From positions 248,001 to 312,000 of the forward strand of contig NZ_JANTYS010000002.1 in NCBI RefSeq assembly GCF_024808255.1: a stretch of 64,000 nt of DNA. The letters run 5' to 3'. The notes under the pieces are model-generated. The model was not told the DNA's origin, ran no database searches, and worked only from the letters and a program-made list of their open reading frames with translations. The translations under genes were made by a program, and so were the position numbers. How positions within the stretch are numbered: position 1 is the first letter of the stretch; every line of letters starts with the position of its first letter. Below are positions 25,856 to 35,176 of the stretch, in pieces. Source of the stretch: Mucilaginibacter dorajii. GTDB lineage: Bacteria > Bacteroidota > Bacteroidia > Sphingobacteriales > Sphingobacteriaceae.

Positions 25856-26345
25856 TTCTTGGCCAGTTTGGTTATAATATCGTTACGGGCCAAAGGGTTT
25901 AAATGCTACAAGAGCACGCGGGAATTTGTTGCGGTTGTTCACGTAAAAAAAACTTCATTGGGAATCGTGAAATCTCGCGGACTGTTAAAGTTGAAATGGC
26001 AAGACGACGAGAGACTCACGAAGTTTTAAAAACTTCGTAAGTCTGGTTCTAAAACTTATCACGAGGATTGCTTCGGCATTCCTCATCCTCATGACAAGTT
26101 ATAAAAAATATTGTCATCCTGAACGTAGTGAAGAAGATTCTTCGTGCCTCAGAATGACAGGGTGGAGAGGGTAGTTCTTACGTCATTTCCACCTTCACAG
26201 TCCGCGGATTTTACAACTCGCAATGACATAGCTTTGTATTGTCATCCCACCTTCAGAGATTCGCGGAATTTTACAACTCAGCATGACAGGGTAGAGAACC
26301 TCAATTTACTTCATTTCTACTTTCAGAGGCCTCGGATTTTGACTA
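25856..26345. repeat. 490-base gene-free region with degenerate repeats
   Basis: No supported gene. It holds an inverted repeat (25976-25998 with 26184-26206, 20 of 23 bases paired), a smaller hairpin (26054-26068 with 26085-26099, two mismatches), and three diverged direct copies of a CACCTTCAGAG...CGCGGATTTTACAACTC unit at about 26189-26229, 26244-26291 and 26315-26343. TGTCATCC and AATGACAG words recur. It looks like piled-up intergenic repeat elements. Confidence 0.65.
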
Positions 26346-28211
26346 TTATTCTATCACCCTAATTTTTAAAAAGCTTGGTTCATCTTTAGATGTATAAACT
26401 TTGTGTGTGGCCTTTTTAAAGTCGGTATCCTTCGCTTTCATGATGTCCTGGAATTGCTGTGTATTCCTGTCGATAAGCGGGAACCAGGTGCTTTGGATCT
26501 GCACCATCAGCTTATGACCTTTTTTAAAAGTGTGCAACACGTCCTGCAATTCGAAATTAACCGGGGTTACCTTACCAGGCGCAAATGGTTCCGGTTTATC
26601 AAAACCATTGCGGAATTTACCGCGCATGGCCTCGCTTCGTACCATTTGCTGATAACCACTCAGGTATACATCCTTGCCGGTAAACTTGTTGTTCTTGGTC
26701 GAATCGGGATAAACATCAATTACTTTCACAATCCAATCGGCATCGGTACCCGTGGTTGACACTTTAAGATTTGCCCAAATGTTGCCTGCAAGGGTAATAT
26801 CTTTATCCAACACCTCAGTTTCGTAAGTAAGCACATCAGGGCGACGGGCGGCAAAACGCTGATCGCCGGTCATGTACTCGCGTTTCATATCATTATCAAT
26901 GGTATTGATGAACGGAACCGGTTTGTTAGGATCTGATATAAACTCATCGAAACTATCGCCAGCAGCAGGCGCATCGAATGATAACTTCCCATTTGCCAGC
27001 ATATACAGGTTCTTTTCGGCAGCTTCTTTTGGCGGCCAGGTTTTGTAGGTTTTCCACTCATTAACACCTGTTTCAAAGGTCGAGATCGGCTCCAGGCTTA
27101 ACTCCCCACCTTTCAGATAGTGGTTAAAGAAAGCGAACTCAATTTTTTCACGATAAAACGGACCGGTCGGGCCACCAAAGTCTACATCGCCTAAATGATC
27201 TCCATCGCCGCGTGCCCAGCCGCCGTGTACCCAGGGGCCCATGGTAAAGTAAACCGGGGTTTTAGGATTTTCTTTAACCAGTGTTTTGTAGGTGTTGATA
27301 GCACCATACAAATCTTCAGCATCGTACCAGCCACCGGTAACCAGTACCGCGGTTTTAATATCGTGCAGGTGGTACAGCACATTTCTATCTTTCCAATGCT
27401 GATCATAATTGGGGTGATCAAGCATCTCGTTCCATAAACGGATGGTATCTTTATAATATTTGGTGTTGGAATTTTGTACCGATCCCATCCGCATAAAAAA
27501 GTCGTAACCGTCGTTAGTGCCTGCGTTAAAGCCGTTACCACGGCGCTGTGTAGGCTTATCATCCTGGCGGTTAGTAAAAAACGGGTAAAAACCAAAGTTA
27601 GCCGTAAGCATAAACGCGCCGTTGTGAAAAGCATCATCGCGATAAAGATCGGCCATTGGAGCCTGTGGCGATGCAGCCACCAACGCAGGGTGACGGCTCA
27701 ACAAAGATGTAGTGGTATAAAAGCCGGGATAAGAGATACCCCAAACACCCACTTTACCGCTGTTGTTGGGGATGTGTTTCAGCAGCCAATCAATAGTATC
27801 ATAGGTATCGGTGCCTTCATCAACATCGTTTTTGGTTTTATGAACTTCCTTTTCGGGCGTCATTTCCTCAAAAATGCCTTCACTCATCCAGCGGCCGCGT
27901 ACATCCTGGTAAACAAATATGTAACCATCGTGCACAAATAATGATGATGGGCCAAGGCCGGTTTTATAAGCCTCAACACCATAAGGGGCAACGCTATACG
28001 GTGTCCTATCCATCATGATGGGATACTTTTTGGTTTGATCTTTAGGTACGTAAACCGATGTAAACAGCTTTTTACCATCGCGCATGGGTACCTGGTACTC
28101 GTACTTGGTATAATTGGCTTTGATATAATCGGCATCGGGGCCCTTAGGCTGCGCCTTAACAAAAACGAACGAGAGCACAAAGCAAACTGCTATGAGGAAA
28201 GTTTTTTTCAT
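26346..28211 (-). CDS. Secreted CocE/NonD family hydrolase
   Basis: A 621-residue exported serine hydrolase of the X-Pro dipeptidyl-peptidase (S15) or alpha-amino acid ester hydrolase type. Signal peptide 1-20 (VKAQ). The alpha/beta hydrolase domain shows the oxyanion-side YQDVRGRWMSEG (101-112), the nucleophile elbow GISYPG with Ser160, a helical cap, and GPWVHGGWARG carrying the likely catalytic histidine. A C-terminal jelly-roll domain (about 395-621) is typical of the group. Substrate is unknown: peptides or acyl amides. Transcribed alone. Confidence 0.87.
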   Translation of the reverse strand: MKKTFLIAVCFVLSFVFVKAQPKGPDADYIKANYTKYEYQVPMRDGKKLFTSVYVPKDQTKKYPIMMDRTPYSVAPYGVEAYKTGLGPSSLFVHDGYIFVYQDVRGRWMSEGIFEEMTPEKEVHKTKNDVDEGTDTYDTIDWLLKHIPNNSGKVGVWGISYPGFYTTTSLLSRHPALVAASPQAPMADLYRDDAFHNGAFMLTANFGFYPFFTNRQDDKPTQRRGNGFNAGTNDGYDFFMRMGSVQNSNTKYYKDTIRLWNEMLDHPNYDQHWKDRNVLYHLHDIKTAVLVTGGWYDAEDLYGAINTYKTLVKENPKTPVYFTMGPWVHGGWARGDGDHLGDVDFGGPTGPFYREKIEFAFFNHYLKGGELSLEPISTFETGVNEWKTYKTWPPKEAAEKNLYMLANGKLSFDAPAAGDSFDEFISDPNKPVPFINTIDNDMKREYMTGDQRFAARRPDVLTYETEVLDKDITLAGNIWANLKVSTTGTDADWIVKVIDVYPDSTKNNKFTGKDVYLSGYQQMVRSEAMRGKFRNGFDKPEPFAPGKVTPVNFELQDVLHTFKKGHKLMVQIQSTWFPLIDRNTQQFQDIMKAKDTDFKKATHKVYTSKDEPSFLKIRVIE

Positions 28212-28589
28212 AAAATGTTAATAGTTCCCTAAAAGTACTCGAATTAAGTAAAATGGTCAACCCAGTCCGTACGGAATTGTTAAAACATATGCGTTTGTTA
28301 CAAAGCACAGGCCACTGGCTTCAAAATAAACTATTAAGCTATTTTTCATTAACCGATGTTTAAATTTTATAAAATAAAAATTAAAACCTGTAGGCAATTT
28401 CTCCCGTTTAATTGTCTTAACTATATAAACCAATAAACCTGTTGTTTACAAAACCCAAATTGTGAACCTATTACCTAAATAAGATAAATAAAAGATGATG
28501 CTAAACTTAACCAGCTATCAGCCATTTTATGGCCGCTGAACAAGGTCTTTATACAATTCTATTTATTCATCAATTAAAAACAATTACTT
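28212..28589. other. 378-base divergent intergenic region
   Basis: AT-rich gap between the starts of the CocE-like gene (minus) and the EndoH-like gene (plus). No open frame of note and no exact TAnnTTTG box were found on either strand; TACTTTTAG at 28242-28234 (minus) is a near match. Regulatory content is probable but not readable here. Confidence 0.4.
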
Positions 28590-29828
28590 ATGAGAACAAG
28601 TTTTAATTCGTCAATTACCAAAACCTTATCAGCCCTGTTTGGCGGGCTTCTGCTTATTACCTCGGCCTGTAAAAAGGGTGAAGCCCCCGTGCCTGTCGAG
28701 GCTGTCAATCCGGTATCAACAACCAAATTAAGTACCAATGCCATTGGCGTAAGCGGGCCTAAAGGCGTATGCTATGTGGAGGTTAACAATAATGATATCC
28801 GCAACGTGGGGAACTACTATCTATCAACAGGGCAGCAACTGTTTGATATCTCTATTATTTTTGCTGCCAATATCAACTACAACACCACCACTCAAAAAGC
28901 CGAACTTTTTTTTAACACACAGGTTACCAACGTACTCAGCAATAAAGCAACCTATATTCAGCCTTTACAAGCCAAAGGCATTAAGGTGTTACTATCCATT
29001 TTAGGCAACCACCAGGGGGCAGGGATCAGTAATTTTCCAGACCAGGCTTCGGCTACCGCCTATGCCCAGCTGCTGAGCAACGCCGTTACCACCTATGGCC
29101 TTGACGGGATAGACTTTGATGATGAGTATGCCGATTATGGCACCAATGGTACGGGGCAACCTAATTCAAGTTCGTTTGTGTACCTGGTTACCGCGCTGCG
29201 CCAGTTAATGCCAACCAAAATAATTTCGTTTTACTTTTACGGTCCGGCAGCTTCGCGTTTAAGTTTTAACGGGGTTACAGTAGGCTCAAAGGTTGATTAC
29301 AGTTGGAATGCTATTTATGGTACGTATTCGGTTCCAAGCGTACCAGGGCTTGCTGCCAGCAACCTTGGCCCGGCAGCTATTGATATTCAAAGCACCAGCT
29401 CGTCAACCGCTGCATCGTTGGCCACACAAACTGTAAATAACAGCTACGGCATATATCTATATTATAACCTGCCCAATGCCGATTCGCATACTTATTTGAG
29501 CAGTGTATCTAACGCGCTTTACGGTAAGGCAACCACGTTTAATACGGGCACACCGGCTACAGGTGTAAATTTTTACCAGGATATTAATTACACAGGCACC
29601 GCCACAAGCGCTATTCCAAAGGGAAGCTACACGCTGGCGCAATTACAAGCCTATGGCTTTGTGAACGATTGGGCATCGTCAATGAAAATCCCAAGCGGGT
29701 GGTCGGTAACCATGTATAGCAATGATAACTTTACCGGCACATCATGGACGTTAACGTCAAACACCACCAACTTCACCACGCTATCGCCAAACGCGAATGA
29801 TGTGGTATCATCGGTTAAAATAAATTAA
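28590..29828 (+). CDS. EndoH-like GH18 lipoprotein with crystallin-like C-terminus
   Basis: A 412-residue surface or periplasmic lipoprotein: lipobox LITSAC (cysteine 27), a GH18 barrel, and a C-terminal domain. The barrel carries DGIDFDDEY (172-180), i.e. the DxxDxDxE catalytic signature with Glu179, in the form found in endo-beta-N-acetylglucosaminidase H, which cuts the chitobiose core of N-glycans. Residues about 327-412 (VNFYQDINYTG, WSVTMYSNDNFTG) look like a beta/gamma-crystallin fold. A strong terminator follows. Role: glycan scavenging by inference. Confidence 0.85.
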   Translation: MRTSFNSSITKTLSALFGGLLLITSACKKGEAPVPVEAVNPVSTTKLSTNAIGVSGPKGVCYVEVNNNDIRNVGNYYLSTGQQLFDISIIFAANINYNTTTQKAELFFNTQVTNVLSNKATYIQPLQAKGIKVLLSILGNHQGAGISNFPDQASATAYAQLLSNAVTTYGLDGIDFDDEYADYGTNGTGQPNSSSFVYLVTALRQLMPTKIISFYFYGPAASRLSFNGVTVGSKVDYSWNAIYGTYSVPSVPGLAASNLGPAAIDIQSTSSSTAASLATQTVNNSYGIYLYYNLPNADSHTYLSSVSNALYGKATTFNTGTPATGVNFYQDINYTGTATSAIPKGSYTLAQLQAYGFVNDWASSMKIPSGWSVTMYSNDNFTGTSWTLTSNTTNFTTLSPNANDVVSSVKIN

Positions 29829-29833
29829 AATGT

Positions 29834-29870
29834 AAATCGGGGCTTCTTAACCAGGAAGCCCCGATTTTAA
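29834..29870. terminator. Terminator between the EndoH-like and GNAT genes
   Basis: Arms 29834-29846 and 29855-29867 pair perfectly over 13 bases (core CGGGGCTTC), followed by T residues on the plus strand; the A-rich left flank allows it to work for the convergent minus-strand gene too. Confidence 0.8.
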
Positions 29871-29873
29871 ATA

Positions 29874-30293
29874 CTATTGATAACTCATCAAAAAATAATC
29901 GCCAGGTTTCCCTTCGCCTTTCTCTTCAATTTGCCAGCCTTGTGTGCGGTAAAAGGCTAACGCGTTTTCATTCCGCCTAAGGCACTTGAGCGTAACCGGC
30001 TTATTGAGCATGGCTATAGCTTCACTTAAAAGAGCTTTCCCTACACCTTGATTTATATAAGCCGGATGAACAAAAAGGTGATGGATAAAATTATCCTGTA
30101 ACCAACAGGATATAAATCCTAAAATAGCGCCATCTTTATCGGCAACCAGTATCCGTTCGCCTTCGGTATCTTTATCAAAGTCATTTAATGTATAGCCAGA
30201 TGTATCAAACCAGCTAAAAGTTTGCCTGCGGCTTACCAGGTAAATATTACGGAGTGCATTCCTATCGTCTTCGCTAAAATCCCGGATGATCAT
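29874..30293 (-). CDS. GNAT family N-acetyltransferase
   Basis: A 139-residue acetyl-CoA-dependent transferase. Motif A is visible as HHLFVHPAYINQGVGKALL (split about 71-89, with QGVGKA binding the pyrophosphate), followed by NENALAFYRTQGW (motif B). The target is unknown. It lies alone between two terminators and just after pgk on the same strand. Confidence 0.85.
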   Translation of the reverse strand: MIIRDFSEDDRNALRNIYLVSRRQTFSWFDTSGYTLNDFDKDTEGERILVADKDGAILGFISCWLQDNFIHHLFVHPAYINQGVGKALLSEAIAMLNKPVTLKCLRRNENALAFYRTQGWQIEEKGEGKPGDYFLMSYQ

Positions 30294-30315
30294 TTAAAAA
30301 ATGCATTAAAACAAA

Positions 30316-30345
30316 AAAGTCCAACCGTTTTACCGGTCGAACTTT
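30316..30345 (-). terminator. Terminator of pgk
   Basis: Arms 30316-30327 and 30334-30345 pair over 12 positions with two mismatches around a 6-base loop. On the minus strand a TTTTTTG run follows, 24 bases after the pgk stop. Confidence 0.65.
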
Positions 30346-30368
30346 CTTTTATCATTTAACAAAAAGTG

Positions 30369-31559
30369 TTATTCGTTTATTGCTTTTACACCTGGCAACT
30401 CTTTACCCTCCATGTACTCTAACAAAGCACCACCGCCGGTTGATACGTAGCTCACTTCGTCGGTAAGGTTAAACTTGGCGACTGCGGCTGCAGAATCGCC
30501 ACCACCAATTAGTGAGAAAGCACCGTTTTCTGTTGCTTTAACAACTGCTTCGGCAATAGCTTTGGTACCTACTAAAAATGTTTCCATTTCAAATACCCCC
30601 ATTGGGCCGTTCCACAAAATGGTTTTTGATTCTTCAACTACCTTGCTGAATAATTTTACCGTTTCGGGGCCGATATCCAGGCCCATCCAGTTGTCAGGAA
30701 TTTCACCTGTTTTAGCAATGGCGGTTTTGGCTTCGTTTGAGAAAGCATCAGCAATAACGTTATCAATAGGCAAATAAAGATTTACACCTTTATCTTTAGC
30801 CTTTTGTCTCAGGCTAATTGCAAGATCAAGTTTATCAGCTTCAACCAATGAGGTACCAATGTTACCACCATCGGCTTTAGCAAAAGTATAAGCCATACCG
30901 CCACCAATGATCAGGTTATCCACCTTATCCAGTAATTTTTCGATCAGTAAAATTTTATCGGAAACTTTTGAGCCGCCCATAATAGCGGTAAAAGGCTTAT
31001 CAGCGCCGTTAAGGATTTTTTCGGCATTGGCTAATTCGCCGGCCATCAGATAGCCGAAGTATTTAGCATCAGGGAAAAACTGGGCGATGATGGCTGTAGA
31101 AGCGTGTGCACGGTGAGCGGTACCAAAAGCATCGTTTACATAGATGTCGCCTAATTTTGAAAGCTTTTCGGCAAAAGCTACGTCACCTTTTTCTTCTTCT
31201 TTATAAAAACGAAGGTTTTCTAATAAAAGAACTTCGCCATTACCTAAATTCTTTGATTTTTCAATTGCCTGCTCGCCAATGCAATCATCAGCAAACTCAA
31301 CCTGCTGACCTAACAGATCTGACAGATGTGGTACCAGGTGTTTCAAAGAAAACTCTTCTGTAGGGCCATTTTTTGGCCGACCCAGGTGCGACATTAAGAT
31401 AACTTTACCGCCATCTTTTAATATCTTTTTTATAGTTGGTAACGCGGCTGTCATCCGGTTATCATCGGTAATATTATAATCTTTATCCAAAGGCACGTTA
31501 AAATCAACCCTGATAAGGGCCTTTTTACCTGCAAAACTAATTTGATCTACGGTTTTCAT
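30369..31559 (-). CDS. pgk: Phosphoglycerate kinase
   Basis: Cytoplasmic glycolytic enzyme that transfers phosphate from 1,3-bisphosphoglycerate to ADP. The 396 residues begin [25 protein letters not shown] (split), with RVDFNVP the family signature, then SHLGRPK (59-65), MGGSKVSDK (near 194), and the nucleotide-binding [12 protein letters not shown] near 355. Length is standard. A -7 like box lies at 31624-31631. Not adjacent to the GAPDH gene, which is 1.3 kb away on the same strand. Confidence 0.97.
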   Translation of the reverse strand: MKTVDQISFAGKKALIRVDFNVPLDKDYNITDDNRMTAALPTIKKILKDGGKVILMSHLGRPKNGPTEEFSLKHLVPHLSDLLGQQVEFADDCIGEQAIEKSKNLGNGEVLLLENLRFYKEEEKGDVAFAEKLSKLGDIYVNDAFGTAHRAHASTAIIAQFFPDAKYFGYLMAGELANAEKILNGADKPFTAIMGGSKVSDKILLIEKLLDKVDNLIIGGGMAYTFAKADGGNIGTSLVEADKLDLAISLRQKAKDKGVNLYLPIDNVIADAFSNEAKTAIAKTGEIPDNWMGLDIGPETVKLFSKVVEESKTILWNGPMGVFEMETFLVGTKAIAEAVVKATENGAFSLIGGGDSAAAVAKFNLTDEVSYVSTGGGALLEYMEGKELPGVKAINE

Positions 31560-31623
31560 ATGATTATATGGGTCGTTTTATGTAAGGCGCGCAAATTCAG
31601 CATTTTATTCTAAATTCTGAACA

Positions 31624-31631
31624 CAAAAGTA
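31624..31631 (-). promoter_or_regulatory. -7 promoter box of pgk
   Basis: TACTTTTG on the minus strand at 31631-31624, 65 bases before the pgk ATG. No TTG was found at the -33 distance, so support is partial. Confidence 0.4.
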
Positions 31632-31659
31632 AAAAAGGTGTTTACCGCCCCTTAAGATT

Positions 31660-32094
31660 TCATCTTAATTTAACATACATCACATAATGAGGTCCAATAC
31701 CAGGAACCTCAAACTCAGGCGATACGATCTCAAAACCAGTGTTGTGGTAAAACGGGACAGCCTTTTTGCGGGCATTACACCATACATAGTTTATTTTTTG
31801 CCCACGCAGGTAAGTAAGCGCGAAATTAACCAACTGGTTACCCATCCCCTGCCCGCGGTAATTTTCGGTGGTGGCCATTCCACGCAATTGATAACCACTT
31901 TCACCAAATCCGCTGTAATTTTGGGGATGGAATGACACAATGCAGGCCAATTGGTCATCAGCATAATATCCCAAATGAAATGCTCCTTCAATTTTATCGG
32001 TAGGGAAACGGCATTCATCCAATGTGAGTTTGCCTTCGCGTAAAACCGAGTTACGAATGGGCAATAGATTTTCGACTTCAATAAATTTTATCAT
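31660..32094 (-). CDS. GNAT family N-acetyltransferase
   Basis: A 144-residue acetyltransferase. The core reads YQLRGMATTENYRGQGMGNQL (split about 68-88) with the acetyl-CoA loop RGQGMG, then VWCNARKKAVPFYHNTGFE, a typical motif B. Substrate unknown. It differs clearly from the GNAT protein at 29874, so the two are not recent duplicates. Confidence 0.85.
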   Translation of the reverse strand: MIKFIEVENLLPIRNSVLREGKLTLDECRFPTDKIEGAFHLGYYADDQLACIVSFHPQNYSGFGESGYQLRGMATTENYRGQGMGNQLVNFALTYLRGQKINYVWCNARKKAVPFYHNTGFEIVSPEFEVPGIGPHYVMYVKLR

Positions 32095-32282
32095 AAAACG
32101 GGGTAATTAATTCCCTAAACAGTTCCCCACACAATTTTGAGCACGCAGTAAAAAAGGCCCGCCCATACGAAGGATTATTGTTTTTGTTACAAATATCTTA
32201 AAACCTTTATGTTTATTTCCTACTATCTAAAGCCAAGGGCATGCTTATTGCCTGTCGCAACATGTATTAAACATTATAATAT

Positions 32283-32891
32283 ATGAATAACATGTACAAA
32301 TATATAAGCCTATTAATATTGGTTGCCATTTTTTCGGGATGTCACAAAATATCTGACAATAACCCAACGCCAACAAAAACAGATGGCACCAATACCACCG
32401 GATCATATGCTGTTAAATTTGATGTTGCAGATCAATCTGTAGTTACAACCATTAAACACGATACATTGTATTTAACTTTTCATGAAACTGCAACATTACT
32501 GGTCAATCCTACCGACTATCAAAAAGCTTCCGCTTTACATTTAAAAGAAGATTTCAGCAAATCGGGTTTAACTGTATATGATTACAAAATATTGAATGAA
32601 GACCAAGTTTATCGTTACAATTCTGTTGACGACAACATGAATAATAATGTTCCGTTTATTACTGCCTCTACAGTTACTGTTGAGGGTACAAAATTCACTA
32701 AACTGGTTTTAAAACGCGACTTTATATTTTATAAAGCCTATAAATTAGCACAATTAGCAACCGAGGCGCAGACCGATGTATTGGCTATTAAAACAGATAA
32801 GATCAGCTTTTCTTCCTACTATTATTACGATCAGAAAAATTCTACGACTGTGGTTACCACCGCGACATTGGTATACTCAAAGGGCGATTAA
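32283..32891 (+). CDS. Lipoprotein of unknown function
   Basis: A 202-residue protein with a lipoprotein signal (LVAIFSGC, cysteine 20), a Thr/Asn-rich linker to about 42, and a beta-rich domain without a family I know. Lower GC than its neighbours. It converges with the GAPDH gene: the two stop codons are adjacent, with no gap between them. Confidence 0.7.
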   Translation: MNNMYKYISLLILVAIFSGCHKISDNNPTPTKTDGTNTTGSYAVKFDVADQSVVTTIKHDTLYLTFHETATLLVNPTDYQKASALHLKEDFSKSGLTVYDYKILNEDQVYRYNSVDDNMNNNVPFITASTVTVEGTKFTKLVLKRDFIFYKAYKLAQLATEAQTDVLAIKTDKISFSSYYYYDQKNSTTVVTTATLVYSKGD

Positions 32892-33899
32892 TTATACCTT
32901 TTCAAGTATTGATATCTTTTCCACCAGGTCGGCAAGGCGGCTGCTGTAACCCATTTCGTTATCATACCAGCCAACAACCTTTACCAGGCCGCCAACAATC
33001 GAAGTAAGCTGTGCATCAAAAATACAGCTATGCGGATTATCTAATATATCGGTTGATACAATTGGATCCTCGGTGTATTCTAATACATTTTTCATTGGGC
33101 CATTGGCGGCCAGTTTAAATGCATTATTGATCTCATCAATTGTAGGTTGTTTTTTTAGGCTACAGGTAAAATCCGTCAGCGAGCCATTAAGCACCGGTAC
33201 ACGAATTCCCGCCCCGCCTAAACGCCCATCTAAATGCGGAAATATAGCGGTGATGGCTTTTGCAGCGCCGGTTGTGGTGGGGATAATTGATGCTGATGCC
33301 GCTCTTGCACGCCGCAAATCTTTGTGCGGTGCATCGTGCAAATTTTGATCGCCGGTCATGGAATGTACTGTGGTAATATAGCCATCAATAATACCCCAAT
33401 TTTCATCGAGTATCTTCACCATGGCAGCCACATTATTTGTAGTACATGAGGCGTTGGATAATACAGGGGCCGATAAATCAATTTGCTCGTCATTAACAGC
33501 AAGCACTACTGTGGGAACACTTTTATCGCTTGATGGTGCAGATATGATTACTTGTTTGGCGCCGGCAGTAAGGTGCATCTGAGCGCCTTGTCTTGAGGTG
33601 AATTTCCCGGTTGATTCAATAACCAAATCAATATCCAGATCTTTCCACGGTAATGCAAGTGGGTCGCGCTCGGAGAATACTCTTATCTGTTTTCTGTTGA
33701 TGAAAAGATTTTCGGCATCAAAGGTTACTTCGCCTTTAAAGCCCCGGTGAACCGAATCATATTTAAATAAATGGGCCAGGGTTTGGGTATCGGTAAGATC
33801 ATTAATAGCCACAACCTGAATACCCGGCCGCGCTAAAATATTCCTTAAAAATATACGACCTATGCGGCCAAAACCATTTATAGCAATCTTCATCTGCAC
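32892..33899 (-). CDS. gap: Glyceraldehyde-3-phosphate dehydrogenase
   Basis: Glycolytic enzyme converting glyceraldehyde-3-phosphate to 1,3-bisphosphoglycerate. In the 335 residues: NGFGRIGR (8-15), an aspartate at 34 (AINDL) that favours NAD, the active-site SNASCTTN with Cys152, His179, and the late WYDNEMGYSSR loop. Standard length and all catalytic residues present. A -7 box lies upstream. The start may be ATG 33899 or the next Met codon two residues on. Confidence 0.96.
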   Translation of the reverse strand: MQMKIAINGFGRIGRIFLRNILARPGIQVVAINDLTDTQTLAHLFKYDSVHRGFKGEVTFDAENLFINRKQIRVFSERDPLALPWKDLDIDLVIESTGKFTSRQGAQMHLTAGAKQVIISAPSSDKSVPTVVLAVNDEQIDLSAPVLSNASCTTNNVAAMVKILDENWGIIDGYITTVHSMTGDQNLHDAPHKDLRRARAASASIIPTTTGAAKAITAIFPHLDGRLGGAGIRVPVLNGSLTDFTCSLKKQPTIDEINNAFKLAANGPMKNVLEYTEDPIVSTDILDNPHSCIFDAQLTSIVGGLVKVVGWYDNEMGYSSRLADLVEKISILEKV

Positions 33900-33916
33900 A
33901 TGTTTTATAACAGCAG

Positions 33917-33924
33917 CAAAGTTA
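33917..33924 (-). promoter_or_regulatory. -7 promoter box of the GAPDH gene
   Basis: TAACTTTG on the minus strand at 33924-33917, 18 bases before the ATG. No -33 TTG at the usual distance. Confidence 0.4.
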
Positions 33925-33994
33925 ATGAAGATGGGTGGTTATTGACGTAATGAAAAGGTAATGACTTTTCAACTACTAAAGGTGAGTTCAGATG

Positions 33995-35098
33995 TTACGC
34001 AAAAAAATTACGAAGCGCTACGCGCTCACGCTCTTTTGAACGTAAACTAAATGTAATAATCCAGTTAGAAATAATGGAAACAGAAACAATAAGCACAATA
34101 AGCAAAGAATTACTTAGATCGCTGAAAACAAACACCATTCCTATCGAAAGCAAGTTTATAACAGATAAACATATAGTTGTTTGCAGGTGATTAAGGCCAA
34201 GGCCTAAAATGCGGTGATGCATATGATTTCTATCGGCTTCAAAAGGCGATTTACCGCTTGCTATACGCAAAGTAAAAACCCTTAAAGTGTCAAACACAGG
34301 ACCTATTAATATGGCTATGGTTAAAGCAGGAACACAGTTGATAACAGGTACCCCGGCATGTGTAATTTTACTCACCTCAATAAACTTAACAGCCATTACA
34401 GCCGATATAAGGCCTATTAACAATGCGCCGGTATCGCCCATAAATATCTTTGCAGGTGTAATATTATATCTTAAAAAACCCGCAATTGCGCCTACCATAG
34501 CAAACGAAATTGCCGCCAGCTCATATTGCTTAAGATAAATAAACAAACCCGCAAACGTACCATTAACAATAATACCGGTAATGGCCGCTAAGCCATCTAT
34601 ACCGTCGATGAGATTGAAGGAATTAACGATGAGCATGATCAACAATATCGAAAATATTGCGCTTGGGATATAAGGTAATGTGGTGATGCCAAAAACGCCG
34701 TACATACTTGTGATCCGGATATCGCCAAGTAACACCAGGATAGCAGCTACTACAAACTGTATAAGAAACTTAGTACTTGAGTTTACGCCGGATAAATCAT
34801 CCTTTAAACCCATTGTGAACAGAATAATACAAGCTATTAAAAGATAACTTATGGGCAAAGCCTTGTCAATAATGCTAAATAATAGTATAGTGATAGTAAA
34901 ACTTACAAAAATGGCTACGCCACCCAAACGTGGAATCCCGTGATCATGCTGTTTTCTGAAATGGCCTACATCATCATAAAGGTGCCTTGAGCGTGCAACA
35001 TGCAGGATAGAAGGAATAGATAATAATGTGATTAACGTTGAAAACGCTACTATCAAAATGTTGTAAATAAAATGAGACGAATGTAAAAGTTGAATCAT
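33995..35098 (-). CDS. Undecaprenyl-phosphate sugar-1-phosphate transferase (WecA/MraY family)
   Basis: Polytopic inner-membrane enzyme that loads the first sugar phosphate (often GlcNAc-1-P) onto undecaprenyl phosphate and so starts a polysaccharide repeat. The 367 residues show about eleven helices, LKDDLSG (near 98), NSFNLIDGIDGLA (158-170), FMGDTGALLIG (near 218) and the NHMHHRILGLG histidine motif (near 293), the WecA-type form. Its position at the border of the glycan locus suggests it supplies that pathway, though it could also serve others. Separated by 78 bases from a GT2 gene on the same strand. Confidence 0.9.
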   Translation of the reverse strand: MIQLLHSSHFIYNILIVAFSTLITLLSIPSILHVARSRHLYDDVGHFRKQHDHGIPRLGGVAIFVSFTITILLFSIIDKALPISYLLIACIILFTMGLKDDLSGVNSSTKFLIQFVVAAILVLLGDIRITSMYGVFGITTLPYIPSAIFSILLIMLIVNSFNLIDGIDGLAAITGIIVNGTFAGLFIYLKQYELAAISFAMVGAIAGFLRYNITPAKIFMGDTGALLIGLISAVMAVKFIEVSKITHAGVPVINCVPALTIAILIGPVFDTLRVFTLRIASGKSPFEADRNHMHHRILGLGLNHLQTTICLSVINLLSIGMVFVFSDLSNSLLIVLIVSVSIISNWIITFSLRSKERERVALRNFFA

Positions 35099-35176
35099 AC
35101 TAACGTATTGTATTAATCAGTTCATTTTAATTGCCATTTTTTATACGCAACAGCCTAAAAAAAGTTATCATTTAAG

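Noticed and set aside
27474..27941. 155-codon plus-strand frame opposite the CocE-type gene
   Set aside because: Composition is that of an antisense shadow, with no recognisable domain.
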